From assembly GCF_036370855.1 (NCBI RefSeq), contig NC_088113.1, positions 17,752,501 to 17,816,500 of the forward strand: a stretch of DNA of 64,000 nt, given 5' to 3'. Origin of the DNA: Dromaius novaehollandiae. Lineage: Eukaryota > Chordata > Aves > Casuariiformes > Dromaiidae. A model generated the notes under the pieces. The model had not been told where the DNA came from. It did not search any database and was given only the letters and a program-made list of their open reading frames with translations. Positions 1 through 17,021 of the stretch are shown piece after piece (the first letter of the stretch is position 1; the number at the start of each line of letters is the position of its first letter). The translations under genes were made by a program, and so were the position numbers.

Positions 1-6651
<6,651 letters not shown>

Positions 6652-8331
6652 ACTGACCTCACGTTATTTAAAAAAAAAAAAAAAAGAACAAGAAGAAGAA
6701 GAAAAAAACGATTTAAAGAAGAAAAGACCCACAGATGACAACAGTAACAAAAAGAGCCGATGCAGAAGCAGGAACTGTACAGATGTGGCAGCTTTTTTAA
6801 TTAATATCCCCTGCTGACTGTATTGTTATTTTTAGTGGTGATTTAGGAGGTTTCTTTTTTTTTTTCCTTTTTTTTCCTTTTTTATTTCTTTTTTTAGAAT
6901 ATTGAGCTGTCTCGCATGAACACTTGTCTCTGCTGCGTCTTTTTTTTTTTTTTCCTTTCTTTTTAATGTCAGCTGGGATATTGCTCGTTTATCTGCTTTA
7001 TGACTAAAGAGAGTGAAAGGCACTCTGTCTTAACTTGAATTTCTTAGAACAGAAGCACTGTTTTTAAAATATATATATATATATATTTGAAAGTGCCTTT
7101 TGGTGCATGTATCAGATTCCCTTCAATCTCAGGAGTGATGAAAACAAGCATACAACCATCCTGGGCAGCACTCCCTGTGACCCTAAGCCAGTTCTAGCTG
7201 GGAAGGCGTTAACAAAAAGGAACTGTGGAGATTGGTTCTTTTTTTCCTTTTTTTTTCCTTTTTTGTTTTGTGTTCTTTTTTTTAGGGGGTGACTTATTTC
7301 GGGGTGGAGAGGACCGGGGTGGGGGGCGGGAGGGGAAGGTGTTTTGAGTCGAAATCTTAACAGCCATCTTGAAGCCTAAGCAGGTGGTGAACTTAGCCGT
7401 CACGTTGTACATAATTCAGTGTTAGCCGACGCAAACCAGCGACGGGGGCTCTGCCCCGACCCGCTCGCCCTCCACGTAGCCGCGTAGGACCGTAGCGTCG
7501 AGCCGGCGACACCCCAGCAGCCCTCGCCTCAACCCGTGAAGCCACCAACAGCCCTGTCCATCCGTCCTCGCACTCGCGGTGGGTTCGGACCCGCCGCCGT
7601 GCCGCGGCGGAGACAGCGGCCGCTCACCTGGGGGGTCCCACGACCCCGAGGGAGCCCGCGACCCGGCGGCCCCGCGCTGTTTTCCCAGCAGAGCTGGCGT
7701 AGCCGGCCCCAGAGCGGTGCTAAGGGCAGGAGCGGGCTCTGCATCAGCGCTTTGCCCTCCGTCACCGCGAGGGCTGGTCCGCGCTGATGCCCTGCGGCGT
7801 TGGCAGCCCAAGCTCCCCGCCGGCACGCAGCTCGGCCCACGTGTCCCCTCCGTCCCTGGTGGGCCGGCGCTGCTGCCCGCAGCAGATGCTTCTTGCGGCC
7901 GAGAGCTGCAGCCGGGGCCGGGTCGGTGTCTCGTGGTTGATGCGCTCAAACATTGCCAAGTCAGCAAGAGGCTTTGCGGCATCCAGGCGTAACTCCACAT
8001 CAGTATTATAAATGGTAGCATACTACCTAGTTTATATGTAGGGTCAGTTTAACCAATAACAAATAGTTATTAGCTTTTTTTATTACATTCTTCCTTTACT
8101 GATTTGGACTAGTGGGTTTATGTCTAATGTTTGTAAAATGATTTAGACTGCATGGATGTGTAATATAAACCACATTTAATGGATTATGAGCCACTTAATT
8201 AATGTGCTATGAAATCTTGGATTACCTGTGTTTTATATTCTGCAGACGATTTTGCAGTGGGTTCGCTAAAAATTGTAAAAGTGCTTAGATATATTTTCAT
8301 TTAAATCCAAGAATGTGCACAGTATTGGAAG

Positions 8332-8354
8332 GTGATTATCCAGGGGATAATCAC
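8332..8354 (+). other. Perfect inverted repeat (hairpin) in the CDH4 3' UTR
   Basis: Arms GTGATTATCC and GGATAATCAC are exact reverse complements separated by AGG. In RNA this would be a 10-bp stem with a 3-nt loop. It lies inside an AT-rich block of the probable 3' UTR. It is not followed by a T run of bacterial-terminator type and has no known family that I recognise. Confidence 0.7.
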
Positions 8355-8404
8355 GCTTTTTTGATATCTTGATTAATTCTCAAGTTGAATGCTAAGAGTT
8401 AACG

Positions 8405-8470
8405 GGGGGGCGGGGGGGCCGGAGAGCGCATGCACGCGAGAGAGCGCGAGTGAGAAGACGCGAGCGTGTG
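8405..8470 (+). repeat. G-run then GAG/CGCG-rich low-complexity segment
   Basis: Two G-runs of seven flank a single C, followed by CpG-rich GAGAGAGCGCGAGTGAGA-like sequence. It sits abruptly between two AT-rich blocks of the probable CDH4 3' UTR. Confidence 0.6.
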
Positions 8471-8699
8471 ACCGTGAGTGGACGTTGTTCAGGAGGGTCG
8501 ACTAGGCTGCAAGATCGTCTCTATAGATTTTTGAAATGCTCCTAGTGCATTTTATATTTCATTGTATCATATTTTCTATAAAATGCAATTTCTGTAAATG
8601 AATGAGCATTTGAAATGTGTCTTGTATGAAGTGGAATGTGGTAAAAGTCTGCCCGCGGGGTCTCAAACGTTGCTGGTACGTTATTAATTGCCGAGTACG

Positions 8700-8760
8700 C
8701 CGTCCGTCTCTCTGTCCTGGCCGGTCGGTCCGTCGGTGGGTCGGTCTGTCCGTTCGCGGT
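8700..8760 (+). repeat. Degenerate GGTC/GTCC tetranucleotide-like tract
   Basis: The sequence reads as imperfect alternations of CCGT, CTGT, GGTC and CGGT with no clean period. It lies in the CpG-rich part of the probable CDH4 3' UTR. Confidence 0.55.
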
Positions 8761-9273
8761 GCGGGGAGCATCCGCGCTGCCCCGGGTTTCTCGAGGAAGC
8801 AGCGAGCGGTGGCAGAGCCTCGGCTGGCGGAGGGGAGCCGGGCGGCTGCTGGGAGGTGCCTGGCGAGCCGCCGCGTCCGATGCCTTTCCAGGTGTCCATT
8901 CCATCGCGGGGAACCCGGTCGTCTTCGTGTCCCCACGTGCGCTTGGCTAGTCCGGTGGCAAAGCCCCGGTGGCTCTGTGCCCTCCTGCTCTCCTGGCCTT
9001 TGGTGTCTCCCGAGCCGTGGGCTCGGGCGCGTGACGACCGGGGCAGAGCGTCGCAGGAGCTGCTGGCCACGACCAAGCGGTGACTAGTAAAAATGCTCTC
9101 AGTGCTTCTGGCGTTACGGTGGTGGCTGCGGAGGGACCCGCGCTCCGGCTGGCGGGAGCTGCTTCCTCCTGGCAGCGGAGGAGACACCCTCAGAGTTAAG
9201 CTGGTCCAGACATTTCAGGTGTTTAAGAGCATTTACGTAACCGAAGCCAAACAAAAACATGTGCGTGATCAAA

Positions 9274-9279
9274 AATAAA
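9274..9279 (+). promoter_or_regulatory. Candidate poly(A) signal AATAAA (alternative)
   Basis: AATAAA on the + strand about 2.6 kb after the CDH4 stop, followed by a G/T-containing stretch. It may give a shorter CDH4 transcript. Confidence 0.3.
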
Positions 9280-9632
9280 CGAGCCTGTTTCCATCGGGGA
9301 CTTTCCTCTGAAGCAGCGGGAACTTCTCTTGCCGTCCAGCCGTCCCAAGCCCCTTCGCCTGCCATCCAGCCCGCTGGGCTCGCGTTTGAGGCTCCGTAGG
9401 GCTCTTGCCGGCACCCTCCCTCGGCCGGGCGTTCGGGCCCCGCGGCGCGGCGGCAGTCCCGCTGTCCAGGCTGCCGGCAGCAAGCAGGGAGCGTTGGGTG
9501 AAAGCATTAAACGTAAGACACTAACTGAAGAGATGGTGTCCGCACATCGGCCCCTCCACTCACTGCATGTTGTGTCCCCCGTGCCTCAACCCACCGCCAG
9601 CCGCCGCTGCCGCCGCGCCCAGCCCTGTCCAG

Positions 9633-9651
9633 GGGACGGGACGGGACGGGA
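9633..9651 (+). repeat. GGGAC short tandem repeat, potential G-quadruplex
   Basis: Four G-runs of three or four, each separated by AC, form a compact motif that fits the G3N1-7 quadruplex pattern on the + (transcript) strand. Confidence 0.65.
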
Positions 9652-10809
9652 TGCTCCCGGGGCGAGCGGCCGGCGGCCTCCCTACCTCCTAGACACCACA
9701 AAGGACCATCCATGTCTCAGTCCACCACCGTACCTACAGCCACGTGCATGGCCTCGAGCCGTGGCCGGTGCTACCACCTGAGGAGCTGCAACAGTCGGCA
9801 CCCGGTGTAGCCACTACGTAGCTTGTCAATAGGAAGCGTCGGTCGAGGAAATGCTTTGCACCGAAACGAGGAACCGCAGCAGGTTGCTTTCCCTTCCGTG
9901 GGGCACCGCAGGGCAGCGGCGTGCACCCGGCCGGGCCGGGGGGGCTCGGGGGTGGCCGGGCCCAATGGACCACCGGGGAGGTGGCCTCGCCGCGCCGGGC
10001 GCCGGAGAGCAGCGAGGGTCCCGCAGGGGCGGCACGGCATGGCACGGCACGCGGAGGCTGCGACTCCGTGCAGCCTCAAACGCGCGTTGAGATAAATACG
10101 GGGCTTTTATTTGTGATGTCTTTCGGAGCTCTTCATTGTAAGTGTGAAAAAAAATGGGGTTTTTTTTGGGGGTGGGGGGTGATATATAGCGATGAATGCA
10201 TATGTTTAAAAACAGCAACTACACCATGTAGGTTTCTCCCAAGCAAAGTTAACTCAGTTTCCCGGGGAAAATAAGTTATCTCGAGTACACACAAAACCCA
10301 TCTGCACTTGCTCACCACCACGTGTACATAATGTAGTTAGTGCTTGAAGCTACCAGTCACCTAGGGGAAAAAAGCACCGCCACCGTAGATAGGTATAATT
10401 GGAGCACTTTCTTTATTTTTTTTATTATTATGGTTTTGCATGTTTCCTTTTCCGACGGAGAACCCGTGTAGCAGCCCGCATGACTGTGGTTGTTCCTGGG
10501 ACGACTTCTGGTGTCCTGCTGTGCTCACGCCGAAGCGCAAAAAGCAGTTTGCGCCCATTAAACGAGTTCAAAAATGAAAAACCCCTTTTTTTTGTAACCG
10601 TCGACAGCACAAATATTTTGTATTGTTGTTTGTACCATTTTTGTACCAAAAGCAAAAGAGGAAAAAAAAAAAAAGGGGGAAGAAAGTAAATGTTTTCAAT
10701 GTGTTTTTAGTGCCGCTGCAATCTTGGTTTCCAAACTGAGTAACAGCTTTGCTGATTTATTGTGTATCAAAGCAGAACTGGCGCCCCGACGCCTGGCTCC
10801 GGTGTAAGA

Positions 10810-10815
10810 AATAAA
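10810..10815 (+). promoter_or_regulatory. CDH4: Candidate distal CDH4 poly(A) signal
   Basis: AATAAA, followed 25-60 bp later by a T-rich run (10840-10870). No further CDH4-like features were seen before the next low-complexity block. It is the best candidate end in the sequence, without transcript support. Confidence 0.4.
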
Positions 10816-11214
10816 GTCCCCCTTTGGAATAGTCTCAATTGCTTTTTTTTCCTTCTTCTTCTTTTTAATTTTATTTTACTTCCCGCGCAGGAGGGGTCTG
10901 CGGCGCGGGAGCCTCCGATGGGCTCGTGTGTGGCAGGAGCGCGGGGCGCAGCGGGGTCCCCCTGGGCCGCTCAGGGTTTAGGATGCTGGGAAGGGGCTTG
11001 AGCCCAACTGCCTATCGCTATCGTCGGGCCGCCCGAGCGAAGGGAGCTGCTCGGCCGCGCTCGCCCGAGGGGGTCCGTCCGGCGGCAGGGAGACGCGGGC
11101 TCCTCCGGCTGCCTCGCGGGCAAACCCGCCGCCCGCGGCTGCTCCGAGCCCAGCACTGAGCCGCAGGCAGCTTCACCCTGCTGCTGCCGGCTGCTTCCTT
11201 TGGGGCTATCGGCA

Positions 11215-11938
11215 CCTTCCTTCCTTTTGCTTTCCCGCCTGCCTTCTTTCCTTCCTTCCTTCCTTCTTCTCCTTTCTTCTTCCCTTCCTTCCTTCCTTCT
11301 TCCTTTCCTTTTTCCTTCCTTCTTTACTTCCTTCCCTTTTCCTGTACTTTCTTTCCTTCCTTCTTTACTTCCTTCCCTTTTCTTGTCCTTTTTTCTTTCT
11401 TTCCTTCCTTCCTTCTTTCTTTCCCTTCCTTCCTTCTTTCCTTCCTTTCCTTCCTTCCCTTTTCCTGTCCTTTTTTCCTTTCCTTCCTTCTTTCCTTCCT
11501 TTTTCCCTTCTTTCTTCTTTCGTTTGTTCTTTCTTTCCTTCTTTCTTTCCCTTCCTTCCTTCTTTGCTTCCTTCCCTTTTCCTGTCCTTTTTTCCTTTCC
11601 TTCCTTCTTTCCTTCCTTTTTCCTTTCTTTCTTCTTTCATTTGTTCTTTCTTTCCTTCCTTCTTTTCCTTTCTTCCTTCTTTCCTTGCTTCCTTCTTTCA
11701 TTCCTTTTCATTCTTTCCTTGCTTCTTTCCCTTTTTTCTTTTCTTTTTCTTTTCTTCTTTCTTTTTTCCTTCTTTTTTCTTTCCTTCTTTCATTCCTTTT
11801 CATGCTTTCCTTCCTTCTTTCCCTTCTTTTCTCTTTTCTTTTTCTTTTCATCTTTCTCTTTCCTTCTTTCTTTTTTCTTTCCTTCTTTCCTTCTTCCCTT
11901 TGTTCTTTTCTCCTTCCTTCTTTCCTTCCTTCTTTCCA
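11215..11938. repeat. Homopyrimidine TTCC/TTTC microsatellite, about 0.72 kb
   Basis: The stretch is almost pure C/T on the + strand, built from TTCC, TTTC and CCTT units, with occasional G or A. It has internal higher-order repetition. A CYTGTNCTTT marker recurs near 11341, 11382, 11464 and 11581, spaced about 41, 82 and 117 bp. A second block with CATTCCTTTTCAT recurs at 11699 and 11791, period about 92 bp. The long open frames here (Ser/Phe/Leu on +, Lys/Glu/Arg on -) are simple-repeat translations. Confidence 0.95.
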
Positions 11939-12779
11939 TCCACCCTCCAGCACTCGCACGGCCGCAGCACCAGCGAGCCACGGCACGGGCTCAGCCCAGC
12001 GCATGGAAACCAGCCCCGGCTCATTTTTAATAAACATTAAGACGGATGCAAAGCCCGTACATAGCGATTTACTTCCCCCCAGAGTCGTCGAAGAATATTT
12101 TATTGCTAGTTTTGCTAATTCTCCAGCTGTTCTGTTTCTCAGAACTATCTTTGACTACTAAATAATGCAACGCTGCTGCGTCACTAATAGTACTTTCCGC
12201 TATCCGTGGCAGTCTGCGCTCTCACCTCCCGTTATCAGGTCCTTATTAGCCTGGAAAAACTCGTGTCCCTAGGACGATTTGGCTGCGTGCCGAACGTTGA
12301 CCATGTGAATAGCGCTTCTGAGCCACCCTCTCCCAAATCCCTGGAATTTTGTTCCAAAATTAAAAATAAGAATTGTTACTATTCTTACAGGCTGTTCGGC
12401 CTTTTTTTGTCGCAAGTCAAAGGCTGATGCCAGAATTTAAAAGAAAAGTGAGTTTAGGTCAAACCAGAACACGCAGGGATTTTTCTTCAGTTAAATAAAC
12501 AAAAATATTGAACCTTTTTTTCCTTCAGACTAAAACCTCTGTGCTGTTAAGTCCTTTCTTTCTCCTTTTTAAATTTAAGGCAGTTTTTTGACGAAAACCT
12601 GAGTTAAAAGACACGTCAAGCAGTTCTGCTGGGAGGTGACAGAAAGCAAAACAGAAACCTCTACCCTGTGTCAAACGCTGCAGTACTGCCAAAACGGTCC
12701 CTCTCACTGGGAAGAGGGGTTACGGCAAGAAACCAAAATACTTTCCTTAACCGCTGACCAACCCTTCTCCTTTTCTTAA

Positions 12780-12809
12780 AAAAAAAAGAAAAAGAAAAAG
12801 AAAAAAAGG
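12780..12809. repeat. A-rich (AAAAAG)n tract
   Basis: Runs of A interrupted by single G every five or six bases, ending in AAAAAAAGG. Simple sequence only. Confidence 0.8.
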
Positions 12810-15800
12810 AGCGCGGTGCCCAGGGTTATTTGGGGGCCAGGGGCCGTGGGATGGCCCAGGCACAGGTGTCATGAGCGCATCGGTGCTGCCTAATGAGAAA
12901 ATATTTGTGCTTTTGCACGAATCCCTCCGCCCGGCCACATTTTACCTTCCCGCAAGTGCAAACAGAGAGGTCGGCGGAAAACACCTTGCTCGGAGCTCAC
13001 CCACTGGGCAATGCGGGGACATGCAAAAAAAAGAAGCGCTTTGATCAGTCGTGGTTCTGCCCTGGGACCGGCACCCGGCGCTGCCCGGGGCCTCCCGGTT
13101 GACAGCCCAGGCTTTTGAGAGCACGCGCTGCCCTGCAAACGCAGCCGCTGGAGCTGCTAGGCCAGCCGCCTACCCTGCCATCCCTGCGGCGGGGCTGCGA
13201 GCACGGGCAGCGCAGACACCCGGCTCTCCCAACCCTCCGTCGGGAGAGCGCTGCTGTTTAAGTGCCTCTGACCAAAGGCCCCTCGAGGGGCTCCCCGCCT
13301 CCCCAGCAGAAAGCAGGGCTTTCCTGCAAACCCCAGCCCTTCGCCAGCCAGCGACGCCTCGCTCCCGAGCCTCGTAACAGATAGAAGAGGAACAATCTTT
13401 CAGCTGCTCAGAACGGCTTGCTGAATATTTCCCCGAGCATCTTGGTTTCCCGTTTTCCCCGCTCCCCTCCACGGCTTGGCTCTCCTGTTTATCCCCCGTC
13501 TCTGCAGCTGCAGAAGGGAGGCCGGGGGCAGCGAGGCAACAGCAAGTGCGGGAGAAGAGCGCGGCTGAACCGCCCTTCCGTTCTGCAAAGAAAGCACCGC
13601 TTCGCAACAGCGACTTCTTCAGAGTCACCAGCTTCTGAAATAAAGTTGATCACACCAAAAAAAAAAAAGAAAAAAACCCTGAAACCTTTTAACCAGCCTT
13701 AACAGGCAGCCAATAAAGTGAGACTTCACATAAAAGGTAAAAAAAGGGGACGTGATGCAGTGGGACGTGAGCATCTCCCTCTCGCGGTCGCGGAGGGAAG
13801 AGGTGCCACCTCTGAGGTCTCGGCCTCGGGGAGCCCCGGTCGCTCAGCCCCAGCCCGGGCAGTTTTGGGGTAAACCCACCAACTTGTGCCCATGCAGAAG
13901 AATTTGTTTTGGAGAGAAACTCGCTGATTCTTTGTCTAAGAGCAAAGCAAATGAGCAGCCAGAGGACCAAGGCCAAGGTCAGCCTACCTTGTGCAGGAGT
14001 GGCTGAAGGTCAGCGTCCTCAAGGGTCGCTTTTCTCAAAGCGTCCTAGTAGGACCAGCCGAACAAAACCGAGACTCCTTCGCTGTGTAAACATGGAGCAG
14101 AGGGCAACCCTGGGTCTTCTCCAGGAAGGAAATGTCTTTTTTGCATGGTTTCTTAGGAAAATGCAGCTTAGCTCTGCCCATGTCCCCATTCCCCTCCTTC
14201 CTTTCTGCTCCATATGGATGGTTGAACTCAGCCAGACTGGGAAAAACCAAAGCGATTATTAAGTTCCTGGACCTTTAGTGAGAAGTGGCCATGGGAGAGC
14301 TTCGTCAGTGTTACCCCTCCAAACGCTTCCCTGAAGGAGCAGCTGAAACAGAAGTTACATGTGAATAGGCAAAAGAAGACTCAGCATGACAGAGAGACCT
14401 TAAACACGAGCAGTAACGTAATCCCTCCGCCCAGCAAGTCCTGTTTCCCGGTCAGGACAACGCCGCGGGCACAGGCGGGTAGTGCCGTGCCGCCAGAGCA
14501 CGCTGCCCGCTCCCGGGGATGCTGCTCGCTGCAGACGGATGGTTTTTCGGACCAACAGCATTATAATGCGATGCCCAGCGGGAATTACCAGCGCTAGCGC
14601 CGTTTCCCTCTTGCTGCCTCCGGTTTCCATACGTGCAGCGAGCAAGTGCATCCCCGCCGCTGCTCAGCGCCTGCCCAGCACAGCATCAGCCTGGGCTTCG
14701 GGGGCCACCGCCTCCATCACACGGGCACCGGCGGCTCCGACCTCCGATCCGGGCTGGATCAAGTGCCTTTGCCAAGCTCCCGCCGGCTCCTGCAGCCTCT
14801 GCTGCCGTCGGCTCATCCAAAAGGAAACCTGGGAGTGAGGGAGGCCACGTGCACCAGGATCACAGCCCAGGAAGGGCCGGTGAGGTCCGACCACCCCCTC
14901 GGGGACAGCATCAGAGCTCCGTCCCTGGGAAGTCGTGGCTGAATTAATGACATCTCTGGCACCGCTGATGAAACGCAGCCAGGAGAAGCCTCTTGTCTGT
15001 GCAAAGAGCATGAAAGCCTTGGCGGACGCAGAGCAGCGTCACTGCTGTCTCGTTAGTTGTCCCCGCTCTCTGCAGGCTCCTGGCTCGTCTCTTTGCGGAG
15101 GTGCCGCGAGGCCGGCACGCGGCACGGGAGCAGCAGGCAGAGCCTCTCTCCGGCAGCGAAACGCTGGGTCTTTGCTCATTACAGCCTTGATCCAAAAGTA
15201 GCCGAAGGGAGGTAAAACTCAAGGCTCCTCCATGCCTCAGCTGCTGGTTCTGTGCTCGGAAGATGCTATTTTTTTTATCATGGCTCTTCTCCATCGCAAC
15301 AGTGACCGGAGCTCTTTGGGCACGGGAGGGCGCAGTGGAGCGATGTCGGGGCAGAAAGGATGGAGGAAATCGTCTCCCAAAGATGAGCAAGGGGAGGAAT
15401 CAGCCCAGGTAACATAAAGTTAGCAACATGGATTTCCAGCGCTCGAGAGGCAGGATAAAGCTCAAATCTCCCCTAGGCAAAGAGTAAAAGGATGAAAACA
15501 GCCCCATTTCACTGAGCCACTTAACGCTGTTGGAAGGATAGCTGTGCTCTGCCGCAGGAAGGCTGGGAATTCCCGGCGGCCTCCGGGAACCGGCTCATGG
15601 CCTCGTTCCCCAACTGCACGCTGGAGGTTTCAGCCTGGTTTTCCTCCCTGGTTGCACGGGCGCTTTTCCTCTCCGGGGGGGCTGCAGCCCCCAGAGCCCC
15701 CACGCGCAGCCCCCGCTCCCCTCCCGGAGCCGGACCTGAGCAGCGGGAAGGAAAACATTAAAAATAAATACATAAACAAACCTGCTTGCCACAGTTTCCT

Positions 15801-15857
15801 GCAGGTTTCTGCCCCGTCCGATCCCTGCGCTTGTCCGCTAGGAACAAGCAGCACTGC

Positions 15858-15948
15858 TTTTTTTGCCTTTTTTTTCTTTTTTTTTTTTGCCTTTCTTTTT
15901 GCTTTTTTTTTGCCTTTTTTTGCTTTTTTTGCTTTTTTGTTTTTTTCC
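15858..15948. repeat. T-rich array with regular GC/GCC interruptions
   Basis: Runs of five to twelve T are broken at intervals by GCC, GC or C, giving a degenerate (T6-9 GC)n pattern across about 90 bp. Its - strand reading gives an artificial Lys/Ala frame. Confidence 0.85.
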
Positions 15949-16784
15949 TTCTTGCATGATGTGCTTCTGCAAACTGCAGGCCGCCGGGTACCCACGCCTG
16001 ACACTTGGTCCTCGGCCCGGCTGTGGTTAGCCCTGCTCCTGGGTGATGAAGCTCACATTAATTCAGATTACATTTTCCTGCAGGGCGGCTCTTTGCTGGC
16101 GGCTTCGCTGGACTCTCCGCGGTTTTCTCCAAGCAAGGCGAGGGGGAGGTCGGTGCGGGTCCCCTCCCGCAGCACGCGCAGCCCGGCAGCTCCCCTCCGC
16201 TGGGGAACCACCGCTTTTTCCTTCTTTCCCTTCCTGCCTCGATGCAGCTTGCAGTAAGGCTGAGCCGCCAAGTTAACTTCCAGCTCAGCTAAACAAACAG
16301 AAAAATCATCACAGAATCATCTCCTGTGCATTACGGTCGCATACATTCGCTTATCCTATAGCGCAGAAACGTGGGGCATCGCTTAATTAAAAACTGTGGG
16401 TGTGCAGGCTCCGGGAGCGTGGATTTAGCATGCAAATCTCCGCACGCTAAGCGCACAGCCGGGCTGCGTACGGAGCATATTAATGCTTTGAGCAGCAAAC
16501 CCGCTGTTTGAAAAGCCCTGGCGGTGCTGCTGCGGAGGACGGGGCGCGGGTGCTCGTCCGCGGGCGCCCGGCCCTGGCCAAACTTTGTTTAAATTGTAAT
16601 TTCTAATAAAGCGGCGTTTGCAGCGTCCTTTTGGGGGGATGTAAGGCAGGTGCGAAGAGCTGCAAAGTGTTCAGCAGCCTCGCATAGATAAATCCTCCCT
16701 GCCATGCAGGGCAGCACAGCCACCCGCGGGGCTTTGGAGCACGCCCGAGTTCTTTCATCCCTTACCAAAAGCTCGGTCTTACCA

Positions 16785-17021
16785 TTTTCTCCCCCTTTTT
16801 TTCCTCTTTTTTCCTCTTTTTCCCCCCTTTTCCCCCTTTTCTCCCCTTTTTCCCCTCTTTTTTCCTTTTTTCCCCCTTTTCCCCCTTTTCTCCCCTTTTT
16901 CCCCCCCTTTTCCCCCTTTTTCCTTTTTTCCCCTTTTCCTCTTTTTCCCTTTTTCTCCCTTTTTCCCCCTTTTTTCCTTTTTTTCTCCCCCTTTTTCCCC
17001 TTATTTTTCCTTTTTTCCTTC
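16785..17021. repeat. Homopyrimidine T/C block array, about 237 bp
   Basis: Blocks of three to seven T alternate with blocks of two to seven C with almost no purine on the + strand. The pattern differs from the TTCC array at 11.2 kb by its longer homopolymer blocks. Long + and - open frames across it are simple-repeat translations. Confidence 0.93.

Larger units (their letters stand above)
6652..10835 (+). other. CDH4: Probable CDH4 3' UTR
   Basis: The stretch follows the CDH4 stop without any convincing coding exon. It alternates AT-rich blocks (about 6.65-7.1, 8.0-8.4 and 8.5-8.65 kb) with CpG-rich blocks (about 7.4-8.0 and 8.65-10.1 kb). AATAAA signals occur at 9274-9279 and 10810-10815. 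The second is followed by a T-rich run suited to a downstream element, so it is my preferred end. A run of 15 or more A near 6670 sits just after the stop and could be mistaken for a poly(A) tail in cDNA. The end point is inferred. Confidence 0.55.

Noticed and set aside
7422..8021. 199-codon - frame in the CDH4 3' region
   Set aside because: CpG-rich sequence with few stop codons; Arg/Pro/Gly/Ala-biased product without any domain.
11200..12030. 276-codon + open frame rich in Ser, Phe and Leu, and Lys/Glu/Arg frames on -
   Set aside because: Direct translation of the homopyrimidine array; no start context, domain or conservation argument.
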